A stretch of 64,000 bases of DNA from Ridgeia piscesae (GCA_025642075.2 JAODUO010000558.1:52501-116500), one strand, 5' to 3'. Positions 10,701 to 33,112 are shown, numbered from the stretch's first letter. Made by a program: numbers and translations. The notes: a model not told the origin generated them from the letters alone.

Positions 10701-13700
10701 TGACTGACACTGACATAGTTCTATAGCCATGGTGACCAAGACATCAGTAGGAGTACTACAGCCATGGTGACTGACATAGTTCTATAGCCATGGTGACCAA
10801 GACATCAGTAGGAGTACTACAGCCATGGTGACTGACACTGACATAGTTCTATAGCCATGGTGACCAAGACATCAGTAGGAGTACTACAGCCATGGTGACT
10901 GACACTGACATAGTTCTATAGCCATGGTGACCAAGACATCGGTAGGAGTACTACAGCCATGGTGACTGACACTGACATAGTTCTATAGCCATGGTGACCA
11001 AGACATCGATAGGAGTACTACAGCCATGGTGACTGACACTGACATAGTTCTATAGCCATGGTGACCAAGACATCAGTAGGAGTACTACAGCCATGGTGAC
11101 TGACACTGACATAGTTCTATAGCCATGGTGACCAAGACATCAGTAGGAGTACTACAGCCATGGTGACTGACACTGACATAGTTCTATAGCCATGGTGACC
11201 AAGACATCGTAGGAGTACTACAGCCATGGTGACTGACACTGACATAGTTCTATAGCCATGGTGACCAAGACATCGATAGGAGTACTACAGCCATGGTGAC
11301 TGACACTGACATAGTTCTATAGCCATGGTGACCAAGACATCAGTAGGAGTACTACAGCCATGGTGACTGACACTGACATAGTTCTATAGCCATGGTGACC
11401 AAGACATCGGTAGGAGTACTACAGCCATGGTGACTGACACTGACATAGTTCTATAGCCATGGTGACCAAGACATCAGTAGGAGTACTACAGCCATGGTGA
11501 CTGACACTGACATAGTTCTATAGCCATGGTGACCAAGACATCGGTAGGAGTACTACAGCCATGGTGACTGACACTGACATAGTTCTATAGCCATGGTGAC
11601 CAAGACATCGGTAGGAGTACTACAGCCATGGTGACTGACACTGACATAGTTCTATAGCCATGGTGACCAAGACATCAGTAGGAGTACTACAGCCATGGTG
11701 ACTGACACTGACATAGTTCTATAGCCATGGTGACCAAGACATCGGTAGGAGTACTACAGCCATGGTGACTGACACTGACATAGTTCTATAGCCATGGTGA
11801 CCAAGACATCGGTAGGAGTACTACAGCCATGGTGACTGACACTGACATAGTTCTATAGCCATGGTGACCAAGACATCGGTAGGAGTACTACAGCCATGGT
11901 GACTGACACTGACATAGTTCTATAGCCATGGTGACCAAGACATCAGTAGGAGTACTACAGCCATGGTGACTGACACTGACATAGTTCTATAGCCATGGTG
12001 ACCAAGACATCGTAGGAGTACTACAGCCATGGTGACTGACACTGACATAGTTCTATAGCCATGGTGACCAAGACATCGGTAGGAGTATTACAGCCATGGT
12101 GGACACTGACATAGTTCTATAGCCATGGTGACCAAGACATCGGTAGGAGTACTACAGCCATGGTGACTGACACTGACATAGTTCTATAGCCATGGTGACC
12201 AAGACATCGGTAGGAGTACTACAGCCATGGTGACTGACACTGACATAGTTCTATAGCCATGGTGACCAAGACATCAGTAGGAGTACTACAGCCATGGTGA
12301 CTGACACTGACATAGTTCTATAGCCATGGTGACCAAGACATCAGTAGGAGTACTACAGCCATGGTGACTGACACTGACATAGTTCTATAGCCATGGTGAC
12401 CAAGACATCAGTAGGAGTACTACAGCCATGGTGACTGACATAGTTCTATAGCCATGGTGACCAAGACATCAGTAGGAGTACTACAGCCATGGTGACTGAC
12501 ATAGTTCTATAGCCATGGTGACCAAGACATCAGTAGGAGTACTACAGCCATTGTGACTGACACTGACATAGTTCTATGGCCATGGTGACCAAGACATCAG
12601 TTGGAGTACTACAGCCATGGTGACTGACTCTAACATAGTTCTATAGCCATGGTGACCAAGACATCAGTAGGAGTACTACAGCCATGGTGACTGACTCTAA
12701 CATAGTTCTATAGCCATGACAACTGGATCTAACAGATAGTTGTACGGCCATGGTGACCGAGTCATCTGTAGGAGCTCTACAGCCATGGTGACCAAGTCTA
12801 ATGTTATACTCTACACACTATAGATGGTACCTAGCACCTCCTGCTCACACTGCAACCAGATCTGCAGGTCAAGATAGGGGCTTGAATCACCTCATAACAC
12901 ATGACCGACTTTTGGAAGATGTCAGCCTTGTTTCAGGGGGCTGATGATGATGATGTGAATGTTTTTTTTTTACATTGAATCCCCTGTTTCCATCTGTTGT
13001 AGTTGCATTGTTGCGCCGTGGATGAACACAGCTGGAATCTCTACAAGGGGTCGGAGTGGTACAAAAAATCGGCGGGCAAACAGCGTAAGTTAACCTTAGC
13101 CTAATAGTCGGTCAACAGCGGTTCCCACCTCTGTGTTCTGCCACCTCTTGGCCTATGGTCATCCTGTCTATTTCAGATGCCTCCTCACTGTGTGTACGTC
13201 TGAATTGTTGTCTATCATCTGCATGCTTCTTGGTTAACTTTTACTCACTCATCCTCAGCATCTTTTTCTTCCTCTCTCAATCTCTCCCTTCCTACCTCTG
13301 TTTGTCTGTCTATCACTCTGTCTGTCTGTCTCACTCTCCCTCTCCCCCATTTGCTTTGATCACTTTTTGTTCACTAGGTCGACCACGTGCACTGTGCATA
13401 CACTATACTGGTGTTTTATTTTTGGATTTTGTCATTCAATTCGCTATTAATTTACTTGAAAACTCCTAGTCGTTGTCACAGCACAAACATAGCTTCAGAG
13501 ATACAGCATTGATACTTGTTAGCTTAAATGTGCAGCAGAATACTCATGGCTGCTTGTTGTCTTTGTTGATAACTTTGATAAGTTATGAAGGTTCTGTCAC
13601 AGGTTGCTAGTTATTTCATTTGTAAAAAATTGATCAGATTTGTATTTAAATACACACTTTTGTTACGTTTATTATTTCAGGATTTGTATTTGGTATAATT

Positions 13701-15295
13701 AACCAAACAGAGCAACTTGTGTTGATTGTGTTTTTCATGATGGGCAGTTGCATAGTACATCTTTGTACATGGAGGTATTTCTCAGTGAGTTCATGGTTGT
13801 TGTAGTGTATGAGCGAGCACTCGTCCCTGAAAGTTGCTGTGAGAAACCTGATCGTGCTTACAACCTAGAAAAGTGCCAGAAATCTCAACAGGGCCCCCCT
13901 GGTAAAACATCGGGACAATTCAACGAGTTTCTACACTATCGGGTAAGTCTAATGACATCATTTCTCTTTTGTTACTTTCTGCAATCAACTAGATATGTTA
14001 TTTTTTACATTTAGACACTCGTAGGTAGACACCGATAAGCGAGGGTCCAAGTTCGTTGTTTTGCGCCTGTATGCAAAGCACATGTTCTGTGGGATTTATT
14101 GGCGATGTACAGCCTGTGATTTTAAAGCTTGTTTGCAAATCACCAAAAACATTTAATTTGTGATGTCAGCTCACAAGCTACTACCAGGCACTGGTCATTG
14201 TGTAAACTCTGTATTGTGTGTGTGTGTACTGTCTACGTGATGTTTGCTACATGCTGTCTTATAATCCAAACAGGGCTGTACTGTCTACATGCTGTCTTAT
14301 AATCCAAACAGGGCTGTACTGTCTACATGCTGTCTTATAATCCAAACAGGGCTGTACTGTCTACACGCTGTCTTATAATCCAAACAGGGCTGTACTGTCT
14401 ACAAGCTGTCTTATACTCCGTACAGGGCTGTACTGTCTACATCTGTCTTATACTCCGTACAGGGCTGTTCTGTCTACATTCTGTCTTATACTCCATACAG
14501 GGCTGTACTGTCTACATTCTGTCTTATACTCCATACATGGCTGTACTGTCTACATGCTGTCTTATACTCCGTTCAGGGATGTACTGTTTACATTCTGTCT
14601 TATACTCCATACAGGGCTGCTACCGAGCTGGGCGTGACTTCGTGTGGGAATTCTCTGGTTACTTAATAGGAATGGGCTTCGGCATAGCGATTGTGATGGT
14701 AGGTAACTTGGCAGGTAGTATATGATCTCTCACGAAGGCTGCTTGCAATTGTATACACTATCGAACTGATTAGCCTGAAACACTTTAATAGTAAACTATT
14801 TTAATTGAGTCATTTTTATTTACTCTTTTTACACTGTAGACTGTAGTGCTAGATTATAGGTGTCGAGGACCGATTAATCAGCCATGGCAGTCACAGAGTT
14901 TAAGTATCTGGTTATACAATTGCAATTGAAAGAGTTTATTAGACCCACGTACGGAACAAAGCTAATGGCACATTTTTTTGGAACAGAAATATCTACAGTT
15001 CAGTTAATGAAATAATAAATATATGTGCCAAATAGCAGATAGTACACACACAAATACATTTATCATTAACAAAAAAATATTACAAAAGGAGATATATTGT
15101 TTTCCTTACACAAAACGCTAACTCGGAATGTCCAAACATGAACTGCTAATACTAGTCACACTGCTGTCGCCTGACACACCGAGATACGGCTCCATTGATG
15201 CAAGATGAAAAAGACGGTATTTGTGAGATGTATATCTCTGTTTTCAGATTGCGGGCATGGTCTTCTCGCTGCTACTGTTCAGGCAGATCGATTGA
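7627..15295 (+). CDS. Tetraspanin A (271 aa, 8 coding exons)
   Basis: Coding exons: 7658-7738, 9318-9509, 9989-10063, 10379-10495, 13003-13084, 13806-13942, 14615-14698 and 15248-15295. The first exon carries 31 nt of 5' UTR from 7627. The start MSRLKQEPG is the first in-frame ATG after the acceptor. Four membrane segments lie at about residues 15-42, 60-83, 88-113 and 240-267. The large outer loop has CC at 158-159 (CCA, not the usual CCG), PESCC at 190-194, a single Cys at 206 and GC at 229-230. The small inner loop has the usual juxtamembrane Cys (FVGC). Tetraspanins organise receptors and adhesion proteins in membrane microdomains; partners cannot be read from sequence. The tail is short (LLLFRQID). 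AATAAA at 15827-15832 is a possible poly(A) signal. The subfamily is unassigned. Confidence 0.93.
8044..8320. repeat. (TA)n-rich and TATATG simple repeats
   Basis: AT dinucleotide tracts with short GTATATAT units in intron 1 of tetraspanin A. No coding content. Confidence 0.85.
9318..9509 (+). CDS. Tetraspanin A coding exon 2 (TM1 end, small loop, TM2)
   Basis: Acceptor GGTTTCAG at 9310-9317 is chosen because FF/VIGGVTVGIGVW restores TM1. 192 nt, exactly as in both paralogues. Ends NKSLLLM/GTAAGA, phase 0. Confidence 0.92.
9989..10063 (+). CDS. Tetraspanin A coding exon 3 (TM3)
   Basis: Acceptor GTGTTTCAG. Reads YFVVMLLMFLILVIGGILAS to FRSQ. 75 nt as in both paralogues. Donor CAG/GTAAGC. 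Confidence 0.93.
10379..10495 (+). CDS. Tetraspanin A coding exon 4 (start of large loop)
   Basis: Acceptor CATTGTAG. Reads VRDEIREYMKRSLINHYDVD to AWDTAQKE. 117 nt as in the paralogues. Donor GAG/GTATGG. Confidence 0.93.
10640..12800 (+). repeat. 67-nt minisatellite, about 2.1 kb, two CCATGG sites per unit
   Basis: About 32 units. Each contains GCCATGGTGACCAAGACATC and GCCATGGTGACTGACACTGA, so the unit looks like an old internal duplication. Variants are mainly CAGTAGG/CGGTAGG/CGATAGG and loss of ACTGAC. Units at both ends are diverged and central ones nearly identical. It fills much of intron 4 of tetraspanin A, and no long reading frame crosses it. Confidence 0.96.
12826..12945 (+). mobile_element. 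LINE 3' tail fragment, degenerate (zinc-finger end)
   Basis: Shares CACCTCCTGCTCACACTGCA and following bases with the copy near 17472. The reading is CSHCNQICRSR, then a stop. This is a decayed copy of the C2H2-type end of a non-LTR retrotransposon polyprotein. It lies in intron 4 of tetraspanin A. Confidence 0.7.
13003..13084 (+). CDS. Tetraspanin A coding exon 5 (CCA motif)
   Basis: Acceptor CTGTTGTAG. Reads LHCCAVDEHSWNLYKGSEWY to AGKQ. 82 nt, phase 1. The CCA replaces the family CCG. Donor CAGC/GTAAGT. Confidence 0.92.
13806..13942 (+). CDS. Tetraspanin A coding exon 6 (PESCC motif)
   Basis: Acceptor TTGTTGTAG at 13797-13805. Reads YERALVPESCCEKPD, then LEKCQKSQQGPPG. Donor CGG/GTAAGT, phase 0. 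Start chosen because C+TG then TAT keeps the frame seen in both paralogues. Confidence 0.9.
14236..14614 (+). repeat. 38-nt minisatellite that repeats the exon 7 splice acceptor
   Basis: About ten units of the form GGCTGTACTGTCTACATGCT plus GTCTTATACTCCATACAG. Each unit ends in (C/T)ACAG followed by GGCTG, the same as the true junction ATACAG/GGCTGC at 14614/14615. Early units read AATCCAAACAG and later units ACTCCATACAG, closest to the real acceptor. One unit is 37 nt. Confidence 0.95.
14615..14698 (+). CDS. Tetraspanin A coding exon 7 (GC motif, TM4 start)
   Basis: Acceptor CTCCATACAG is the last copy of the 38-nt array. Reads GCYRAGRDFVWEFSGYLIGM and on to IVM. 84 nt as in both paralogues. 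Donor ATG/GTAGGT. Confidence 0.92.
15248..15295 (+). CDS. Tetraspanin A terminal coding exon
   Basis: Acceptor CTGTTTTCAG. Reads IAGMVFSLLLFRQID and TGA at 15293-15295, completing TM4 and a four-residue tail. Confidence 0.9.
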   Translation: MAGMVFSLLLFRQID

Positions 15296-16139
15296 CCATC
15301 GTAACTGGACGACATTTATGGGAATTTGCCCCTCTGTCGGCCCATCTTGCCAGACACTGGTCACCCTGCGAAATTACATCCCGGTTGTGTGTCACGCGTC
15401 TTCTCGTCTCACACGTGGTCACCTGACGTCATTGTGTGATACAGCTGTAAAAACGTACTTTTTGTGAACATTCTTATGGTCACCTACGTGTGTGACCCCG
15501 GCACGTGTCTGTGACAGCGTTAGGTATATCGGGGTACGACATTTCAAAGCTAGTGGTGGAAACAGCTGGTAGACAGAAGGGTAATCCAAATTGTAATATG
15601 CCTGCGACTGTGGCGCATGTGTGTATGTAAGAATAGTCATTGACGGTAGTGTGTACTAATGTGTCTTATTCGTATGGCAACACTGTTGAAAAAAGCGATT
15701 TTATTCATTTATTTTGTGATGGGTAGTGTCACTAAAGCTCAATAGACTGACAACAGAGCTCGTGTTTTAGAGTAACTGTGCACTGTAATTAATGATTCGA
15801 TATCCCGTGTTTTACTCTTCTGTAAGAATAAATCTTAATAACTCCAGTCTCAGGTGTGACGCCATGACAAAAGTTTCACCAACGTAAGTTGTAACACCTG
15901 TGTCGGACTAGACATGACATTGTTGGTCTTTACTGTCGTGCTGACGACACGTACAACAGTCACGTGACACGAGCAGTTCGCGAGCATCGTCAACAACAAC
16001 GCATCCATTCGTGTAACAAGTTATTTTGGTACATGAGGGAATTATACATCAGGATGTTGGTATTTGTGTGTCCGTTGACCGTCTTGCTGCATTGCAAATA
16101 ACGTTTGTGGTTGTACATATTTTAGTATAAACTGAAGGT

Positions 16140-16400
16140 CTTTTATAAAAGCGTTGTGTAGCCCAGTTGGTCAGACGACTCAGTGTCGCATGTCTTGGAC
16201 CCGACCTTACGACCTGGTTTGACCCACGGTTCTGCCGACTTTCCCTTTGACCAGCGGTCCTGGTCGACGGGTGTAGCCGCCACTGCATGATGGGTCTCTG
16301 GGGAGCAGTTTACACGGGCGATTCTTTCACCGTGTGACCAACTGGACTTTATGAATTCAGTGCTTAATTTAAGGTGACAAACATCTCGTTGGATGTTCAT
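16140..16400 (+). mobile_element. tRNA-derived SINE-like repeat
   Basis: TAGCCCAGTTGG at about 16158 fits a Pol III A box. GGTTTGACCC about 58 nt further on resembles a B box with one or two changes. What follows is an unrelated body with no coding frame. It could instead be a decayed tRNA pseudogene; only one copy was seen here. Confidence 0.45.
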
Positions 16401-17139
16401 TGTAAATGTCTTATTTCAGCTGCCTAACGGGCGACAGAAGTCGAGCTGTAGTCTAGGAATGTGCAGCTAACTCACTGCGTGGGTGCTACATGACAGACGG
16501 ACACACACCCACACACACATACACGCACACACACACGCGCACACACACCCGCACGCGCACGCACACACACACACGCGCACGCACATACACGAACGCTTAT
16601 ACATTCAATGTGAATTGCACCGGGGTTACGCGTTGTAACATATGTAGAGTTGATATGTCAGACATTTTTGATTACTCATTCTGTTTTTGAAGCAGTGTCC
16701 CTTTTTATAATAAAATGCTGTGGAAAATAAAAACACATGTACGTGAACGTATTGTTTTATCTACAAGACACACCATAATTAGTTATTAGTAAATACGTAT
16801 GTTTCATATGTAATATACTCATATTTACACACTACGCATATTGAATATAAGAAAAGATGCGTTGTGTTTTTTTACAATTTCAGATGCATCATCTTAGGAA
16901 TGAACTATCGAGACTTAGTGGTTCGGTTATTACGTTTGTATACATTTATTCAACGTGCACAACCGCAATTCGATGTACTAACCCGTATTTCCGTCTACGA
17001 GTCTGCTGAACAGAAGTATTAATATATTCCGTGACCAATATTTTTCATTTACTTGTATGTTAATTGTGTCATACATTAAATTGGTCAGAATAAATTATGT
17101 GTTTCATATTGCCAAGGATGCCACACAACTAGTATCTAG

Positions 17140-17592
17140 GCAATGTAATGCAGAACCAACTCCGCTGAGCTGGCCACTGTACCAGAATGTCGGACAACCG
17201 TCTCCCCCGACAAGTACTTTTTGCACAACTAACACATGGTGTGAGAACACGTGGTGGCCAGAGAAAACGATTCAATGACACTGCTAAACATTATGATTAA
17301 GAAAGGCTAAAATTAATTGACAATTGACATCAATGCCTGGGGATTTATAGCTGCGGACCGTCCACGTTGGCGCCGTAGCTTACACCAGGCAAAAAAGTCT
17401 ACGTCACGAGGCGAAGAAACGGCAAAAGGAGAAAGGAGAGGGAGATGTCTCAACATCTTCACGCCTCCCTTCCATCTGACACCTCCTGCTCACACTGCAA
17501 CAAGATCTGCAGATCAAGAATCTGGCTATTGAGTCACCTCAGGACACATGACCGACCATTAGAAGACGTCATCCTCGTTTCGAAAGATAGCA
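17140..17592 (+). mobile_element. Non-LTR retrotransposon (LINE) 3' tail, broken
   Basis: Pieces of the C-terminal end of a LINE reverse-transcriptase polyprotein appear in order but in different frames. MSDNRLPRQVLFAQLTHGVR then GGQRKRFNDTAKH is at about 17189-17300. AADRPRWRRSLHQAKKST is at about 17352. A C2H2-type finger, CSHCNKICRSRIWLLSHLRT followed by H, is at about 17483-17545. A stop follows near 17587. Frameshifts and stops separate the pieces, so it is dead. LINE proteins of several clades end in this DRxxWR plus zinc-finger arrangement; I do not assign the clade. Confidence 0.8.
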
Positions 17593-18472
17593 GGTGACAC
17601 AATACAAATTGCAATAGAAGATAAAAACGGTAGAAGAACACACGTGGTGTGTCAAATAGGACATTTGCCAATACAAATACAGGTAGACACACGTATGTAC
17701 CTGTCACAGCGCTTCTGTTTCCGCGCGACTGACGATACCCAGAATGACATCACAGAACGAAATGTTAGCTCCACCGGTGACGTCATTTCCGATGACGTAT
17801 TCGCGCTCAAATTGAATCTTTAAAATGGTGGCATCGATCCGAACAGTATAACAACCCTAGCGACAATGATAATTTAGTTCGCGTAGGCTCGGCGCTCACT
17901 TAATTATTCCGCCATGGCGTGTTTTGTGTTCTGCCCGTTCGTCACTTCATGCACAGAACGAATCAAACTACCAAATATAACCTTGAACACTTCATTGCAA
18001 ACAGGGCCGATTTCCGGCAGAAATCAAGGTTCAGCGAACGCATAGCGTTGAGCCTTGGAAGACAGTTACGGATGATTATGTGAGAATAATAATATTGAGT
18101 TGTGTATTGAATAAACAACTCAACCGTTGCAATATTAAGTTCGACACAATATTATGTATTACGCTTAAATGTGTGCTCTGTGCAGGTCATATAAAATAAG
18201 GAATCGGCCATCCTCAAATGGCAAACGAAACATCCAGCTTCAAAGCAAGGTTTATTGGCAATATTGCCACGTTGTCGCAGTCTCCCCTGATGTCCAACGT
18301 TCCCAGGTTCGAGATAGCTGCTCTGGTTGTTACGCGTTGTCTAATCCTAGATAGAGGGGAACATATATCTTCGGCATTAAAAAATACCTTTAAGCTTAGC
18401 TAGGAGTCGGTCAGAAATGGTGCGCCGTCGATTGTGAAGATTCTCTGCGTTTCCTAGAGTTCCTACGAGGCG

Positions 18473-28911
<10,439 letters not shown>

Positions 28912-29312
28912 GTAGGTTGCGGAGGGGCGCGATGCTCGAGGTATAGTGCTGTGCGCCAGAGCAATAAGCGATTTTTATAATTAAATAAAACGTCCAGTGC
29001 GCCATGGCTGACAGACAGCGGGGTAGGCCTAGTAGAAGAAGCAACAATTACAATGATGTGAATGGTGTATGCAATAGGTAGAAGTCTAAAGGTTAAAGCA
29101 AAAGTATTTTCAGTGGACACATCTTCATGAAAAAGTAAACATTCTGTCATATTAAAGCTTCACCACGGCTATTTGTCAAACTAGAACACCCCTACTGACA
29201 TTGATAAGTATTAGCAAACAGACGCATTTAAATATCTCGCGCTTCCTTAGGCAAATTAAAATGTGGTCTAACTCTGCGATGCTAATATTAAAACAAGGAT
29301 TGCTGTAGTCGT

Positions 29313-29532
29313 GTATGTGATGTCAAGGCTAGACATCGTTTTGGAAAAAGCAGTCATCAAATTTCTTGCCCTGTTTAAAGGGGATACAAAAAACCAACTG
29401 CTTGAATTCATGCTATATGTATAATTCCATTTCCTCCAGGCCATGTATGTGATGTCAAGGCTAGACATCGTTTTGGAAAAAGCAGTCATCAAATTTCTTG
29501 CCCTGTTTAAAGGGGATACAAAAAACCAACTG
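29313..29532 (+). repeat. Two exact 88-bp direct repeats, 44 bp apart
   Basis: 29313-29400 and 29445-29532 are identical (both start GTATGTGATGTCAAGGCTAG and end AAAAAACCAACTG). The second copy runs straight into the GAATAAGA array. Confidence 0.93.
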
Positions 29533-29880
29533 AGAATAAGAGAATAAGAGAATAGGAGAATGGGAGAATAGGAGAATAGGAGAATAGGAGAATAGGAGAA
29601 TAGGAGAATAGGAGAATAGGAGAATAAGAGAATAAGGAGAATAGGAGAATAGGAGAATAGGAGAATAAGAGAATAAGGAATAAGAGAATAAGAGAATAAG
29701 GAATAAGGGAATAAGAGAATAAGAGAATAAGAGAATAAGAGAATAAGAGAATAAGAGAATAAGAGAATAAGAGAATCAGAGAATAAGGAATAAGAGAATA
29801 AGATAATAAGAGAATAAGGAATAAGAGAATAAGAGAATAGGGGATAAGAGAATAAGGAATAAGACGAAAACGAGAATAAG
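29533..29880 (+). repeat. Purine-rich array (GAATAAGA / GAATAGGA)n
   Basis: Eight-nt units with frequent one-base losses and A/G exchange, about 43 units. Confidence 0.95.
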
Positions 29881-31292
29881 AACCAATTTATCTGTGCAAC
29901 TTTTCAGTTGGATTGTACAACATTCAGTAAAATCCACAATTTCATAAAAGTACCATAACGTATGATGTTTAATACTTTCGTAGCTAACAAATAAATACTG
30001 TTTACTTTCTAGAAAAGTTAATGTGATCCTGGAATTAACAGGAGTTTGACCTTTGCTTACACCGCAAACAACTGTTATGTAGCACTCAATTTAATTAAAG
30101 TATTTTTGCAGTTACGTTCAGAATACGCGTTGCGCGTAAATTGATGAGATAATCGTGTCTGTTGTGCAATATCCCAATGCAATACAAACACTAATCATAA
30201 CAGAATGACACAACATTCATTTTTACGGTGTCCTACTGATCCAATTGTGCTAAAGAAATGGTTCACAAAACTGAAGCCGACGAACCTTCAGCTCATTTTG
30301 AGAACAACTGTTTCAGATGAGAACAGATTCAGACAGTTTATAACCAAATAACATCAAAAATGCACGAGAAATGATTTGCGTTGTAGCACGAACACACGTA
30401 CACACAACGTACATGTACATTTTCCTACTCCCAGCTCGCACACAACGTTATAACACTAGGCTATGCAAAGTAAGATTTAGCAGCCAACTGATAACACATT
30501 GTAGGAAAGTCATACTTATCTTTACATAAAAGGTTCAACTTGGTACCATCACATCAACATCGCCTGAACATTATAATTATGTCACTAAAATAAGTAGAAT
30601 TTAGTAGACTGAGTAAAGAAAGTATAACGGACAATAAAAATGTAAAACAAAATGAACTTGCGATAGCAAACTAAACTGACAGTTACGTGGTATACACGTG
30701 TAGTTAAATACGTAAGTAAATAAAATAAAATAAAATAAAATAATGCTCCTAGCTGTTCGAGTGTCTCACGGCCTGTGAGTAAAAACATTTTTTATTTAGT
30801 TGTTCTGGATTTAATATTTTTCATGAGTTTCACTTGATTTTCAGAGGGTTTTTCTTCCACATTAACGAACGCACATTACGAAAGGTTTTTCAAAATCAAT
30901 TTCAGTTATTGTTTTATATACATCGGATGCGGGAAAGAACAGTTTCACATTCCCCGTAACCGTTGAACTGCTACCAAACAGTAAAACAACCTACTCACGA
31001 CTTCACGTCAATTTCATTTAATGTATTAGAACTCAACGCCCGAAAATGGTATTGAACAGAAAAGTTAATGGAATACGCCAACATGAAAGGTATTCTCATT
31101 GACGAATTGTATTTTAATATGTTGTATTTGTCATAGATTCTTATAGAATTAACGTTTTTCAGATGTAGGCAAGGTATACATTCGAAGAAGCTCAATGTTG
31201 TAACTCGCAATAAAATATGCGGCGTGTGCGTCTAGGGTAATCGGAATTAGTATGCATTTCGCCACATAACGTAACATATTAGTTTATAATCC

Positions 31293-31465
31293 AGGACAAA
31301 ATCCCCATCGAACAAAATCCCCTTAATACCGTTTCAATTCGGACAACTTATTGTGTAAAAAATTGAGGAATCTCCTCAGACAAGTCGTAACCCTAACCTT
31401 AAGTGAGTAAAAGGGATTTTGTCCGATGGGATTTTGACTGAGGGAATTCTGTCCGGAGGGGATTG
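31293..31465. repeat. Fold-back repeat with ends GGACAAAATCCC
   Basis: The left part carries CAAAATCCCCATCGAACAAA and the right part the near reverse complement TTTTGTCCGATGGGATTTTG, with a further GAATTCTGTCCGGAGGGG beyond. A small non-autonomous element is likely; no target duplication was verified. Confidence 0.6.
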
Positions 31466-31525
31466 TTTTCAGGATCAACGATTATCAAAGGACGATTCTT
31501 GAATTAACTACGTGTGTCCCTGGCA

Positions 31526-31696
31526 GAGGCGTCGATCTGGTTTTAAAAGTGGGACATGGGGGACATATTTATATGTACATATATGTATGTAATTTCTATG
31601 TATGTATATAATATTTATATATTATAAAATATATATATATATATATTATAATATGTCATATATATTATAATACATATTATAATACATCATATATAT

Positions 31697-31752
<56 letters not shown>

Positions 31753-31840
31753 ATATTATAATATATATATATATCATTTATAATTTATATATATATAAAC
31801 ATATAATATATATTATATAAATATTATATACATACATATA

Positions 31841-31901
<61 letters not shown>

Positions 31902-31914
31902 ATCCCCCGTCCCC

Positions 31915-31978
<64 letters not shown>

Positions 31979-31980
31979 CC
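31526..31980. repeat. (TA)n-rich tract inside a diverged GGCGTCGAT repeat copy
   Basis: GGCGTCGATCTGG with GTGGGACATGGGGGACAT at the left, and TTGATCCCCCGTCCCCATTT at about 31900. These resemble the ends of the repeat copies at 32486 and 34570, here split by long TA tracts. Confidence 0.55.
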
Positions 31981-32485
31981 TGAAATACATATAACATTTT
32001 TTTGTAATATAACGCTAATTCTAAAATAAACAAAGGCCTTTATGTTATGCTATTTAAAATAGTTATGTTGGCAACATATATTTGAAGAGGGGCCATGGCC
32101 CGCCCCAATCACTGAACATTTGAAGGGTTGACTTTGGACCCAACACTGCTTGCCTGATTCACAGAGTGACAAGATGCAGAGCTTACAGAGGTGCCTGTGT
32201 GGGACGTCCCAATCCCACCTTTTGGCTGAGAAATTTGTCATCACTCAAATGGGATTAAGTTACACAAACTGCAGCAATCCGCCGCTTCTGCCGTAGGCGA
32301 TAAGTTGCAAGCAGGCGAGAGGTGGAAATGCAACACAAATGTCACCATTTACAATGTGCTTGATGGCTAGAGCCTATTAATAATATCAACACAAGGATGC
32401 AAATTTATAGAGCCCGACAGCGGCGCAGTCCGGCATGGTGATTATTTACTAAAGTAAGATCAAGTTGTGCGCTGTGGCCAGCCAA

Positions 32486-32708
32486 GCCATTTATCTAGTC
32501 GATTTTTTAATGAGTGGTCGGAACTTCATATCGCGAGTTTATTGTTACTAGTCACATGTAGCAGCTGTTAAGAGAGAGGAGTGGTGAGTTACGCTCCATG
32601 CCCCGCAATTTTTCTTAACTGAAAAGTAGGGTGGACAATTTCTATGCTGTCCCCACGTTGAAAAGTGGGGGACGCGTCCCCCCCGTCCCCCACTGATCGA
32701 CGCCCGTG
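32486..32708 (+). mobile_element. Dispersed repeat copy 1 (ends TTATCTAGTC / CGACGCCCGTG)
   Basis: Collinear with 34570-34813: TTATCTAGTC at the left, GAGAGAGGA in the middle, TATGCTGTCCCCA, then G-runs facing C-runs around ACGCGTCCCC, and ATCGACGCCCGTG at the right end. No coding frame. Probably a short non-autonomous transposon. Confidence 0.7.
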
Positions 32709-32944
32709 CTTGCAGCAGCAACAATCGTTCGTCCTCGGTTCCGAATCCAGCATCGACATCCAGGCCTGTGGTTATGCAACAGCCAGGCACTTCTTTCAAT
32801 GGCAAAAGTAAGTAAAGTATTACACCAACATTAATTTAACATGATATCAAAATGATATTATGTACACAGTGTAAATAACACAGTATCAAAATACACAGAC
32901 ACACACACGCGCGCGCACAAACGCACGCACACACCGACATACAC

Positions 32945-33083
<139 letters not shown>

Positions 33084-33112
33084 TGCATGTACACATATGC
33101 GTATGCAGTATG

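Larger units (their letters stand above)
15296..18472. other. Unassigned region between convergent tetraspanins A and B
   Basis: Probably holds both 3' UTRs. AATAAA at 15827-15832 (+) and its complement TTTATT at 18251-18256 (-) are candidate poly(A) signals. It also holds a tRNA-like repeat (16140-16400), a short CA/CG-rich simple repeat (16499-16590) and a LINE tail (17140-17592). No further exon was recognised. Confidence 0.5.
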
